Shown here: positions 7,698 through 15,530 of the stretch, in pieces
Position numbering within the stretch: the first letter of the stretch is position 1
Layout: each line of letters opens with the position of its first letter
Assembly: GCA_910585745.1 (NCBI GenBank)
Contig: CAJUFM010000063.1
Location: 1 to 19,570 of the forward strand
Origin: an uncultured Eubacterium sp.
GTDB lineage: Bacteria > Bacillota > Clostridia > Lachnospirales > Lachnospiraceae
DNA: 19,570 nt
Direction of reading: 5' to 3'
Notes under the pieces: generated by a model
What the model was told of the DNA's origin: nothing
Databases searched by the model: none
Seen by the model: only the letters and a program-made list of their open reading frames with translations
Program-made: the position numbers and the translations under genes

Positions 7698-8294
7698 ATG
7701 AGAAAACTTGCATTAGTATTGGCATGTACTTTTTTGTGCCTGGCTGGCTGTGGTTCAGAACAGCCTTCTACCCCTGTGAAATCAACCATTGAAAACAATG
7801 CCGGAGACAGTAACAGCAGTGTGGCAGCGGATACCCCTGCCCCGACAGAGACGCCGGCTCCAGTAGCGGAAACGCTGTCCCTTGGAAAGAAGGCAACTCT
7901 TCTTGATTGGAATATCTGTGTGAAAAAGGCTGAGGTCAAAAATAAGATCATGACAGGCAAATACCTTTATTTTAAACCCAAAAAAGGAAATACATTTGTT
8001 GTCATTACCATGTCAGCGAAAAATAATGGAGAAAAGGCAGAAGCTCTACTTCCTAGTGTCGGTTATCAAAACACCATGATCACTGCCACTATTTCTTCTA
8101 AGGATGGAGATGAATTTAAACCCTCAGCACTTACGGGTTATGATAAGGATCTGGCTGGCAAAACCATTGAGGCTTCGGCTTCAAAAAAAGGTGTGGTCGC
8201 TTTTGAAGTACCGAAAAAGGTTGCAAAGAGCAAAAAAGATTTGACTTTAAAGATCGGTACAGTAAATGAGAGTATTACATATACACTGAAATAA
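7698..8294 (+). CDS. DUF4352-type surface lipoprotein
   Basis: The 198-residue protein starts with a short basic and hydrophobic signal peptide ending in the lipobox LAGC, so C18 should be lipidated after cleavage by signal peptidase II and anchor the protein outside the membrane. A low-complexity linker rich in Ser, Thr, Pro and Ala (about 19-58) follows, then an immunoglobulin-like beta domain (about 60-198) with the pattern GNTFVVITMSAKNNGEKAE typical of DUF4352. Molecular function is not known. AAAGGAG six bases upstream supports the ATG. It is the only plus-strand gene in the window, divergent from the phosphatase-sbcDC operon and ending at a bidirectional terminator. Confidence 0.88.
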   Translation: MRKLALVLACTFLCLAGCGSEQPSTPVKSTIENNAGDSNSSVAADTPAPTETPAPVAETLSLGKKATLLDWNICVKKAEVKNKIMTGKYLYFKPKKGNTFVVITMSAKNNGEKAEALLPSVGYQNTMITATISSKDGDEFKPSALTGYDKDLAGKTIEASASKKGVVAFEVPKKVAKSKKDLTLKIGTVNESITYTLK

Positions 8295-8389
8295 AGTACG
8301 GCTGCTACAAGCTAGAACATCAGTACGTATGGGATACCCATCTGCGTGAAAGAGAATAGGTAAATCCACCAATAATTTTTATTAAAGAC

Positions 8390-8429
8390 AAAACGGGGTA
8401 ATGCTGGTAATCCAGCACGCCCCCGTTTT
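8390..8429. terminator. Bidirectional intrinsic terminator between convergent genes
   Basis: AAAACGGGG (8390-8398) pairs with CCCCGTTTT (8421-8429). An inner stem pairs TGCTGG (8402-8407) with CCAGCA (8412-8417). T-rich tracts follow on both strands (TTTTATTTTCTT on plus, TTTTGTCTTT on minus), so it can end both the lipoprotein mRNA and the DUF4867 mRNA. The rest of the 8295-8473 gap holds only a small ATGGG-ATA-CCCAT hairpin. Confidence 0.9.
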
Positions 8430-8473
8430 ATTTTCTTGAAAAAACTTGAAGATAACGTAAAGCTATCGTCAAA

Positions 8474-9100
8474 TTAATCTACCGAAATATTCTCACCCTT
8501 CAGACCGTTAAAAGCACCGGCGATACCTGCCTCTTCGTGTCCGATGAGCCATTTATTTCTTGCCACCAGAAGTTTATCTTCTTTTGCTCCCTCTGGCTTA
8601 ACTTCAAGATCAAGGTTGGTGTCTTTGGGAAGGACAACAACACAGCGGAACTCCTGTCCATCCACGCTGCAGGGTGCATAGTGAAGCGTGGTGGCATATA
8701 CTTCGATCATGGTTCCCTTTGGCACCAGAAAAGCTTCAATTTTCTTTGTGTCATAGGTAAAATCAGCCTCGATATCCTGCTGCATGCCGATGAGAAGGAT
8801 AAGGTCTGTAGCGGCTACATTTACCTCAGAGGAACGATGATACTCAACTGCATTCAGCAGATGGTTATGTCCATTACAATATCCGATCTGGATCGGAAGT
8901 CCGCCATACAGACTGTCAGTAAATGATTTCATGATCGGAAGCGCTTCAAGCTCCGTCACCGATGGTTCATAAACCACATCTGCCGGACAGGGCATCTCCT
9001 GCATTTTGTCAATCAGTTCTGCCACATCGTAGTCTGCGGTAAGAATCCGTCCATACTTCTGAAAAGATGGATCTGTTACATTTTGAATCTTGATACTCAT
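8474..9100 (-). CDS. DUF4867 family protein
   Basis: The 208-residue soluble protein has no signal peptide or membrane segment. I recognise the DUF4867 pattern, including PIQIGYCNGHNHLLNAVEYH (about 75-95) and TTLHYAPC near the middle. The many beta-strand stretches and the His/Glu-containing motif EYHRSSE would fit a cupin-like fold, but that is inference and no reaction can be assigned. The ATG at 9100 is chosen because AGGAGG stands nine bases upstream; the longer frame from 9121 would place that site inside the coding region. It is a single-gene unit with its own promoter and terminator. Relatives are often seen near sugar metabolism genes; the carbohydrate cluster directly upstream is compatible with this but transcribed separately. 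Confidence 0.8.
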   Translation of the reverse strand: MSIKIQNVTDPSFQKYGRILTADYDVAELIDKMQEMPCPADVVYEPSVTELEALPIMKSFTDSLYGGLPIQIGYCNGHNHLLNAVEYHRSSEVNVAATDLILLIGMQQDIEADFTYDTKKIEAFLVPKGTMIEVYATTLHYAPCSVDGQEFRCVVVLPKDTNLDLEVKPEGAKEDKLLVARNKWLIGHEEAGIAGAFNGLKGENISVD

Positions 9101-9132
9101 AAAAAATACCCTCCTGAACATTTTATGTACCA

Positions 9133-9155
9133 GCAGCCGACGCTTATGTGGCTGC
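9133..9155 (-). promoter_or_regulatory. Hairpin in the DUF4867 leader
   Basis: GCAGCC and GGCTGC (9133-9138 with 9150-9155) form a 6-bp GC-rich stem with an 11-nt loop, between the promoter and the ribosome binding site. No T-tract follows, so it is not a normal terminator. It may affect mRNA stability or translation. Confidence 0.4.
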
Positions 9156-9172
9156 CGTTTAAATTTAATTTT

Positions 9173-9201
9173 ATTATATACCGAAACCGACCTTTGTACA
9201 A
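9173..9201 (-). promoter_or_regulatory. Promoter of the DUF4867 gene
   Basis: The minus strand has TTGTAC (9201-9196), a 17-bp spacer and a perfect TATAAT (9178-9173), with transcription starting near 9166. The -35 overlaps the 8-bp palindrome TTGTACAA. It separates this gene from the GH5 gene that ends 20 bp upstream. Confidence 0.8.
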
Positions 9202-9220
9202 GCGTTATATAACTTCCAGC

Positions 9221-10186
9221 TTACCAGTTTTTCATGATCCATTTTCCAGATTTGGACAGGTCTCCCTTTTTGATGTTTCCGGTCTTCTGGCAGCTGCTCT
9301 TGATTAAGGCAGAAGTCTCATTTTTGTTGGAAATATTCCAGGCGATGCGGCCGATCTTATACTTTTTCAGAAGTTTCATCCACTTCCCAGCCTCTTTCGT
9401 ATCTAAGGCACCATTTCCGGAGGCATCGCAGATGGAGAATTCGGTAACCAGAATGGGAAGACCTGACTGATTTGCCTTTTTGAGCTTATCCCGGATCCAG
9501 TCCTTATGAGTCGCCGCATAAAAATGCAGGGCATACATGATATTTTTCTGATTCTTGATAGGATTCTGCGCTACGATATCCACATCCTGGGACCAGGTCG
9601 GCGTTCCCACGATGATAATGGCTTTTTTGTCATATTTCCGGATCAGGGAGATCATCTTGGAGGCATAGGGTTTGATATCTTTTTCCCAGGTTACGTTTCC
9701 GTTGGGCTCATTGCAGATCTCGTAAAGGATATTGCTCTGACCTGCATATTTTTTTGAGAAATGGGTAAAAAACTCTTTTGCTTTCTTTTGATTGGTCTTT
9801 GGATTTCCGTCGGATAAAATATGCCAGTCGATCACCACATACATTCCAAGATCTGTGGCGGCCTGAATCCCCTCTTCTACCTTCTTGTAAAGAGATTTGC
9901 TGTAGCCGGCGGCGTCATCACTGTAGAAAGCGAGACGGACCGTATTGGCTCCCATCTTCTTAAAACTCTGAAAGCAGGACTTGTTCACATACTGGGGATA
10001 CCAGGCGATGCCATGGGTGCTTACGCCTTTTAAGGTTACGGCTTTGCCTGAAGCATTCACGATCCGGGTCCCCCTGACCTGCAGGGGCGAAGGTTTTGCC
10101 GCCTGGCTGACAGCTGCCCGGAGACCCAGGGCACCGGTCAGCACCATGGCAGTAAATACACTGAATAATATAATCTTTTTCTTCAT
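9221..10186 (-). CDS. Secreted GH5 endoglucanase (cellulase)
   Basis: A glycoside hydrolase family 5 enzyme, expected to cut beta-1,4-glucan chains outside the cell. From the ATG at 10186 it is 321 residues. A signal peptide (about 1-29) ends near VSQAA. The single catalytic barrel shows GVSTHGI (54-60), VIDWHILSDGNP (118-129), YEICNEPNG with acid/base E160, YALHFYAATH (218-227), LVTEFS with nucleophile E249, and WNISNKNE (283-290). This order matches Bacillus-type GH5_2 endoglucanases; the usual SEWG around the nucleophile is TEFS here. No carbohydrate-binding or dockerin domain follows. The ATG at 10186 is preferred over one at 10228 because AGAGGG precedes it and the signal peptide begins there. 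It is the last gene of the glycosyltransferase-deacetylase-GH5 unit, 31 bp after the deacetylase. Confidence 0.92.
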   Translation of the reverse strand: MKKKIILFSVFTAMVLTGALGLRAAVSQAAKPSPLQVRGTRIVNASGKAVTLKGVSTHGIAWYPQYVNKSCFQSFKKMGANTVRLAFYSDDAAGYSKSLYKKVEEGIQAATDLGMYVVIDWHILSDGNPKTNQKKAKEFFTHFSKKYAGQSNILYEICNEPNGNVTWEKDIKPYASKMISLIRKYDKKAIIIVGTPTWSQDVDIVAQNPIKNQKNIMYALHFYAATHKDWIRDKLKKANQSGLPILVTEFSICDASGNGALDTKEAGKWMKLLKKYKIGRIAWNISNKNETSALIKSSCQKTGNIKKGDLSKSGKWIMKNW

Positions 10187-10217
10187 GGATATTCCCTCTA
10201 TTCTATACAAGCATTTA

Positions 10218-11060
10218 TTATTCAACAAGTGTCGTACTTCCCGCTGGAAGCTTGATCAAGTGTTTCCGGTCAATCTCAACCCACAGATCTGTTGCCGTGG
10301 GATTATAAATCCGGGTGGCATCCGCGGAAAATACAAGATTCTTGTAGGCAGTGTGATAATCGTAAAGTTCTCCGTTGGTGGCGTACCAGATCTCATCCTT
10401 TCCAGATACACTCTGGAACAGCTCTTCGATCAGATGCCAGTTATCCTGCTGGTCAAATTCAAAAGTATGTCCCCACACATAATACATATAGGGCTGCTCT
10501 TCTACACTGTCCTTCAAAAATTGCTCCGTCAGTTCCGGCAGGCGTTCATCCGCCTGGTGGCAGGTGGGATGGAGTTCCAGCCAGTTATCCGGCAGAGAAA
10601 AATTGTAGGTGCTGTGTACAGTCCGGGCATAGGTGATCCCCGCCTCTTCTAACAGCTGCATCAGATCTTCATCATACCATCCATAAGGATAGGCAAATCC
10701 AGTGATGATACGCTGGTACATCTGCTCCAGTTTCCGGCGGCATTTAACCAGGTCCTCCATCTGCTGGATCTGTGGAGTACAGGTCATCTTCGTATGGTTA
10801 AACCCATGGTTTGCCACCTCGATCAACTCATGATCATAGAGTTCCAGCGCTTTTTTCTCTGTGACATTGATATAGGTCTCCCCCTCCGGGAAAACAGCAT
10901 CTTCTGCCGCAAACCAGTTTGGAATGATATTAAAAGTTCCTTTGATGTTGTACTGCTTCATAAGCTCGATCAGTCTCTCATCCTGGGTGGTATTGTCATC
11001 GTAGCTGATGGTAAACGCTTTTTTCCTGCCCTCAGGAAAACGTAAATACATTTCATTCAT
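10218..11060 (-). CDS. NodB-type polysaccharide deacetylase family protein
   Basis: The 280-residue protein belongs to the carbohydrate esterase 4 / NodB superfamily, which removes acyl groups from polysaccharides or acts on related C-N bonds. Visible motifs are SYDDN (D21, D22) with the catalytic base and metal aspartates, NHGFNH (H85, H89) giving the two metal histidines, AYPYG (123-127) and WGHTFEF (H198). The protein starts directly with the catalytic domain: no signal peptide or membrane anchor is seen, so unlike typical peptidoglycan or chitin deacetylases it seems cytoplasmic. It follows the glycosyltransferase by 17 bp and precedes the GH5 gene by 31 bp, indicating co-transcription. 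Substrate unknown. Confidence 0.88.
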   Translation of the reverse strand: MNEMYLRFPEGRKKAFTISYDDNTTQDERLIELMKQYNIKGTFNIIPNWFAAEDAVFPEGETYINVTEKKALELYDHELIEVANHGFNHTKMTCTPQIQQMEDLVKCRRKLEQMYQRIITGFAYPYGWYDEDLMQLLEEAGITYARTVHSTYNFSLPDNWLELHPTCHQADERLPELTEQFLKDSVEEQPYMYYVWGHTFEFDQQDNWHLIEELFQSVSGKDEIWYATNGELYDYHTAYKNLVFSADATRIYNPTATDLWVEIDRKHLIKLPAGSTTLVE

Positions 11061-11077
11061 AGTCTTCTTTCCCTCTT

Positions 11078-12358
11078 CTATTTATTTTTTCGCAATGACT
11101 GGACAGCATCCAAAAATGGCGCCTGATTCATATAAATGAACAGTGACCGGGAATAGGAATAATTCTCCACGCATTTCCAGTCCTCTTCGTCCAGGATCAC
11201 ATTATTTTCTGAATCAATATACAAGGCATCCCGTTCTCCCCCCGCCATATGCATCACATAGTCACAGAGCCGGAATACCACATCTGCCTGTTCCTGGTTT
11301 TCACAGACTTCCATGGATGGATTCAGGGAACAGAGAAAATGTTCTGTCTGTACTGCCTGCTCCTGGCTGCCATCCGGAACTACATAAATGGATTTTTTGT
11401 TTTTGAGAAAATCCTTTAGTTTATCATCGTTGGCATCGTTTTCCATTATCTTCCCATCGGCGGCCTTCCCTCTCACTCCCCGAATGGCATCGTAAAAGGC
11501 ATAGGAAATGGTCTGCATGACGTTGTGCTCTTCTCTGTACATGCTCTCATACAGGGAGTCAAACACGGCACTGAGGATCCGGTAACTCATAGTCTCCAGC
11601 TTGTCCTCTGGTGTGTAGCGCATAAAAAAATTCAGACGGTTCCGCCACATATAATAATTGATAAAAGTATTGGCCGGTCTTGTATTGGATCCCATCTTAT
11701 GTAACACCACACTGTTTTTGACAGTAACCGCCCGGAATCCAGCCAGGGTAAACCGGTAGATCCACTCCATGTCATCCCAGTAGATAAAATTGTCCTCCGG
11801 CATGATGCCAATATCCGTGTTTTTAATACAGCTGGTGCGGAGCATCACACTGCAGGTGGCGATGGTGTCACAAACCTTAGCCTCGGGAATGGTTCCATCA
11901 TCCAGAAAATCCGCAAAATGGGTAATGGCTGTATAATTTTCAAAGTCGATATCCAGACCATACTGCTGTACATATTCCGGATAATCCATATGGTATACAA
12001 TGGAACCAGCAGCGCCGGTATCCTGGTGGCTGTCCAGGTATTCTGCCAGCGCCCCCACTGCATTTTCATCCACCAGCACATCATTATCCAGGCAGTACAG
12101 ATATTCGTATTCCCCTTCCAGAACTTTTCGGATGCCGGTATTAAATCCTCCGGATCCACCCAGATTTTCTGAGTTCACCAGCAGGGTTACCTGTTCCCCA
12201 TATTGTTCCTGGACGGCTTCCACGGAACCATCCGTGGAGGCATTGTCAACCACATAAATATCAAAATCATCCGTTTTTGATTCCAGAACGCTCTGGATAC
12301 AGTTGACGACATACTCCTTCTTATTATAATTGCATATTACAATGCCGATCTTTTTCAC
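11078..12358 (-). CDS. Family 2 glycosyltransferase (rhamnosyl/galactofuranosyl type)
   Basis: A GT-A fold glycosyltransferase that should move a sugar from a nucleotide-sugar donor to a lipid- or polysaccharide-linked acceptor. Starting at the GTG at 12358 it has 426 residues: IVICNYN (6-12), VVDNASTDGS (36-45), ENLGGSGGFNTG (64-75) and the metal-binding DND (91-93). The GGSGGFN motif is shared with rhamnosyl- and galactofuranosyltransferases (RfbF/GlfT-like). The region after about residue 300, ending in YSRSLFIYMNQAPFLD, is not one I recognise. The GTG is preferred because AAAGGAGG stands eight bases upstream; a longer frame to 12481 would run through the etfA terminator. No transmembrane segment is seen. 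It is the first gene of a three-gene unit; no promoter is obvious upstream. Confidence 0.9.
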   Translation of the reverse strand: MKKIGIVICNYNKKEYVVNCIQSVLESKTDDFDIYVVDNASTDGSVEAVQEQYGEQVTLLVNSENLGGSGGFNTGIRKVLEGEYEYLYCLDNDVLVDENAVGALAEYLDSHQDTGAAGSIVYHMDYPEYVQQYGLDIDFENYTAITHFADFLDDGTIPEAKVCDTIATCSVMLRTSCIKNTDIGIMPEDNFIYWDDMEWIYRFTLAGFRAVTVKNSVVLHKMGSNTRPANTFINYYMWRNRLNFFMRYTPEDKLETMSYRILSAVFDSLYESMYREEHNVMQTISYAFYDAIRGVRGKAADGKIMENDANDDKLKDFLKNKKSIYVVPDGSQEQAVQTEHFLCSLNPSMEVCENQEQADVVFRLCDYVMHMAGGERDALYIDSENNVILDEEDWKCVENYSYSRSLFIYMNQAPFLDAVQSLRKNK

Positions 12359-12419
12359 CCTGGTATCCTCCTTTGAAATGTTAGAGCCAGCCCAATGGCG
12401 CCAATTTGAGCCAATGAAA

Positions 12420-12478
12420 AAGGGTGTCCTGGAACTAAACCTGGCAGTCAAGCTGTCATAAGTTCTGTGGACACCCTT
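12420..12478 (-). terminator. Terminator of the butyrate operon
   Basis: A 10-bp stem pairs 12420-12429 (aagggtgtcc) with 12469-12478 (ggacaccctt) and continues after a small bulge with ggaact/agttct (12431-12436 with 12461-12466, one G-U pair). On the minus strand it ends in CCCTTTTTC. It starts 15 bp after the etfA stop and separates the butyrate genes from the glycosyltransferase. Confidence 0.88.
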
Positions 12479-12493
12479 CAATCACTGATATGA

Positions 12494-13540
12494 TTATTTC
12501 TTCATCTCTGTCTTAAGCATCTCTGTCAGCTGTGGAACGACCTTATTTAGATCACCTACGATACCATAATCGGCTACATCAAAGATCGGAGCATCCTCGT
12601 CTTTATTGATGGCAACGATGATATCTGCCTCTTCCATACCTGCTGTATGCTGAATAGCACCAGAAATTCCGATGGCAAAGTATACGTTCGGACGAACGGT
12701 CTTTCCGGTCTGTCCAACCTGACGGTCTACCGGAAGCCACTCATTTTCCACAACGGCACGGGAACAGCTTACGGTTCCCCCGATCACCTCTGCCAGATCC
12801 TCCAACAGTTTGAAGTTTTCTTTTGAACCAACACCACGTCCACCGGATACAAGAATCTTTGCATCCATAATGTCCACGGTATCGTTCACTTCTTTCATTA
12901 CGTTGAGAATCTCAACATATTTATCGTTTGGAGTAAATCCTGGGTTATAATTGATCACTTCTGCCTTAGCGCCTGCTTTTGGCTCGATCTTCTGCATAAC
13001 ACCTGGACGAACGGTAGCCATCTGAGGACGGTTATCCGGACATGCGATGGTAGCGATGGTATTTCCACCAAATGCAGGACGAGTCATAAGAAGCTGGTTG
13101 TGTTTCTGCTCGTTCTCTTTTCCAGGAACTGCATTGATCGGGAAGTCACCGATCTCAAGTACGGTACAGTCTGCGGTAAGGCCAGTAGCCACACGAGCGG
13201 ACACACGAGGACCGAGGTCACGGCCGATGGCTGTCGCACCTACCAGCATGATATCAGGTTTGTACTCATTGATCACAGAAGCAAGGGCATGAGTATATGG
13301 CTCTGTCCGGTAATCTTTCAGTTCTGGATCATCCACAACGATCACCTTGTCGGCGCCATACTCAGCTAATGTATCTACAAGACCGGAAACACCGGAACCA
13401 ACCAGAACGGCTGTTACATCGGTATTTAAGTCTTTGGCAAGCTCATTTGCTTTTCCAAGCAATTCCAGAGCGATTCCACTTATTTCATTGTCTACCTGCT
13501 GTGCATAGACAAATACACCTTTATATTCTTCTAAATTCAT
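12494..13540 (-). CDS. etfA: Electron-transfer flavoprotein subunit alpha (EtfA)
   Basis: EtfA pairs with EtfB to carry electrons to butyryl-CoA dehydrogenase. In clostridia this complex bifurcates electrons: NADH reduces crotonyl-CoA and ferredoxin together. The 348-residue protein has the N-terminal ETF domain (about 1-195) and the C-terminal FAD domain, with SGGRGVGSKENF (232-243), the conserved block RQVGQTGKTVRP (273-284) followed by YFAIGISGAIQHTAGM (287-302), and INKDEDAPIFDVADYGIVGD (311-330). AAGGAGG lies five bases before the ATG, 18 bp after etfB. It is the last gene of the operon and is followed by a strong terminator. Bifurcation itself is inferred from the family and operon. Confidence 0.96.
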   Translation of the reverse strand: MNLEEYKGVFVYAQQVDNEISGIALELLGKANELAKDLNTDVTAVLVGSGVSGLVDTLAEYGADKVIVVDDPELKDYRTEPYTHALASVINEYKPDIMLVGATAIGRDLGPRVSARVATGLTADCTVLEIGDFPINAVPGKENEQKHNQLLMTRPAFGGNTIATIACPDNRPQMATVRPGVMQKIEPKAGAKAEVINYNPGFTPNDKYVEILNVMKEVNDTVDIMDAKILVSGGRGVGSKENFKLLEDLAEVIGGTVSCSRAVVENEWLPVDRQVGQTGKTVRPNVYFAIGISGAIQHTAGMEEADIIVAINKDEDAPIFDVADYGIVGDLNKVVPQLTEMLKTEMKK

Positions 13541-13558
13541 GATTGCCTCCTTGTTTAC

Positions 13559-14341
13559 TTAGATTACATGTTTCTCTTTTAATTTCTCAACAATATAACT
13601 TGCACCCTCTGCGCCGTCCAGAGCTACTTTTTCACCAGCACCCTTACGAACTTTGTCAGAAGCCTTTGCAATCTTTGTCGGAGAACCTTTCAGACCAAGG
13701 TTGGAATCATCCACATCCTTTAAGTCTGCCCTTCCCCAAACCGTAATCTCTTTGTCATAGGCATCAAAGATTCCGCCAGGAGTCATGTAACGCGGCTCAT
13801 TTAATTCAGAAAGAGCAGTGATCAGACAAGGCATTTTTGCCTTCAGTTCATGACTTCTGTCATCATACTGACGCTGTACGATCACATAGTCGCCATCGAT
13901 CTTAATATCCTTAGCATAGGAAATAACCGGAATATCAAGATGCTCAGAGATCTGAGGTCCTACCTGAGCGGTGTCACCGTCGATCGCCTGACGTCCTGTA
14001 ATGATCAGGTCATAGTCGATATTGCGAAGAGCACCTGCGATCGTTGTGGAGGTTGCCCATGTATCCGCACCACCAAGCACACGGTCTGTCACAAGGATTC
14101 CCTTGTCAGCGCCCATTGCCATTGCTTCACGAAGAACTTCTTCTGCTTTTGGAAGTCCCATGGTAAGAACGGTAACCTCTGCACCGTTCTGCTCTTTGAT
14201 GCGAAGTGCTGCTTCCAGACCAGCTTTATCATCCGGGTTCATAATTGTAAGCATTGCACCTCTGTCAAGTGTACCATCCGGATTGAATTTTACTCCGCCT
14301 GCTGTGTCAGGTACCTGTTTTATACAAACTACTATTTTCAC
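13559..14341 (-). CDS. etfB: Electron-transfer flavoprotein subunit beta (EtfB)
   Basis: EtfB is the partner of EtfA in the Bcd-Etf complex; in bifurcating complexes its FAD takes hydride from NADH. The 260-residue protein shows KIVVCIKQVPDT at the start, NPDDKAGLEAAL (35-46), GGADTWATS (90-98) and AIDGDTAQVGPQ (119-130), the conserved nucleotide/FAD-binding loop of the family. The start is a GTG at 14341 with AGGAGG eight bases upstream, and this site overlaps the bcd stop codon (13 bp gap), so it is tightly coupled to bcd. The bifurcating role is inferred from the gene order bcd-etfB-etfA, which is that of the characterised clostridial complexes. Confidence 0.96.
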   Translation of the reverse strand: MKIVVCIKQVPDTAGGVKFNPDGTLDRGAMLTIMNPDDKAGLEAALRIKEQNGAEVTVLTMGLPKAEEVLREAMAMGADKGILVTDRVLGGADTWATSTTIAGALRNIDYDLIITGRQAIDGDTAQVGPQISEHLDIPVISYAKDIKIDGDYVIVQRQYDDRSHELKAKMPCLITALSELNEPRYMTPGGIFDAYDKEITVWGRADLKDVDDSNLGLKGSPTKIAKASDKVRKGAGEKVALDGAEGASYIVEKLKEKHVI

Positions 14342-14354
14342 GATATGAACCTCC

Positions 14355-15509
14355 TTATTTCAATAAGTTTCCAGAGATAACCATACGCTGAACTTCTGAT
14401 GTTCCTTCGTAAATCTCTGTAATCTTCGCATCACGCATCATACGCTCTACGTCGTACTCTCGGATGTAACCATAACCACCATGTAACTGAACTGCTTTTG
14501 TTGTCACTTCCATAGCAACCTCAGCAGCATATAATTTAGCCATTGCAGCTTCTACACTATAAACTTTCTGTGTCTCTTTTGCTTTCGCTGCTTTGTATAC
14601 AAGATGTTTGGCAGCCTCTACCTTTGTCGCCATGTCAGCCAGCTGGAACTGTGTGTTCTGCTGTGCTGCGATGGAACGGCCAAACTGTTTTCTTTCTTTT
14701 ACATAAGCTACTGTCGTCTCCAGAGCGCCCTCAGCGATACCAAGTGCCTGAGCGGCGATACCGATACGTCCGCCATCCAGTGTGTGCATGGCGATCGGGA
14801 ATCCTCTTCCCTCTGGTCCAAGAAGATTTTCTTTCGGGATATGGCAGTCTTCAAAGATCAATTCATATGTAGCCGAACCGCGGATACCCATTTTCTTTTC
14901 TTTTGTACCAAATGAGAAGCCTGGAGTTCCTTTTTCTACAATGAATGCAGAGAAATTCTTTTTCTTTCTGCCGCGTCTGTCCTCAGTCACGCTGGTGATG
15001 GCGATCACGATATAAACATCTGCCACTTCACCGTTGGTAATGAAGCATTTGGAGCCATTGAGCACCCACTCGTCACCCTCTAAAACCGCTTTTGTCTGGC
15101 AGCCCTGGGCGTCCGTTCCGGCACCTGGCTCTGTCAGTGCAAAAGCACCCAGTTTTTCACCTTTTGCCAGCGGTGTGAGATATTTCTGTTTCTGCTCTTC
15201 CGTACCATAAGTCATGATCGGATCACAGCAAAGGGAGGTATGGGCAGATACGATTACGCCTGTCGTACCACATACTTTAGAGAGCTCCTCCACACACATA
15301 ACATATGTCAGAGGATCGCAGCCCTGTCCGCCGTACTCCTTTGGTATCGGAATTCCCATGAAACCATATTTCTGCATTTTTTCCACAGTCGCCATCGGGA
15401 ATTTTTCTGTTTCGTCGGTTTCCTGAGCGAGTGGTTTCGCTTCATTTTCAGCAAATTCTTTAAACAAAGATCTTGCCATTTCATGTTTCTGATCTAAAGT
15501 AAAATCCAT
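14355..15509 (-). CDS. bcd: Butyryl-CoA dehydrogenase
   Basis: An FAD acyl-CoA dehydrogenase that in this pathway reduces crotonyl-CoA to butyryl-CoA with electrons from EtfAB. The 384-residue length is standard. Visible signatures are FALTEPGAGTDA (123-134), KKMGIRGSATYELIF in the middle domain, LDGGRIGIAAQALG, and near the end QLHGGYGYIREYDVERMMRD followed by IYEGTSE, in which E368 is the expected catalytic base. A basic stretch RRGRKKK occurs in a loop of the middle beta domain before FSAFIVEKG; it seems longer than in some homologues. AAAGGAG precedes the ATG, 21 bp after hbd. Context and sequence favour a short-chain (C4) enzyme. Confidence 0.96.
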   Translation of the reverse strand: MDFTLDQKHEMARSLFKEFAENEAKPLAQETDETEKFPMATVEKMQKYGFMGIPIPKEYGGQGCDPLTYVMCVEELSKVCGTTGVIVSAHTSLCCDPIMTYGTEEQKQKYLTPLAKGEKLGAFALTEPGAGTDAQGCQTKAVLEGDEWVLNGSKCFITNGEVADVYIVIAITSVTEDRRGRKKKNFSAFIVEKGTPGFSFGTKEKKMGIRGSATYELIFEDCHIPKENLLGPEGRGFPIAMHTLDGGRIGIAAQALGIAEGALETTVAYVKERKQFGRSIAAQQNTQFQLADMATKVEAAKHLVYKAAKAKETQKVYSVEAAMAKLYAAEVAMEVTTKAVQLHGGYGYIREYDVERMMRDAKITEIYEGTSEVQRMVISGNLLK

Positions 15510-15530
15510 TGTTAATGAACTCCTTTCTAA

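Noticed and set aside
12420..12478. Long hairpin after etfA as a small mobile element (MITE)
   Set aside because: Stem, T-tract and place 15 bp after the stop codon fit a terminator; no target-site duplication or second copy is seen.
12359..12481. Extension of the glycosyltransferase to an ATG at 12481
   Set aside because: The extra 41 codons run through the etfA terminator stem and leader; the GTG at 12358 has AAAGGAGG at a good distance and starts right at the GT2 fold.
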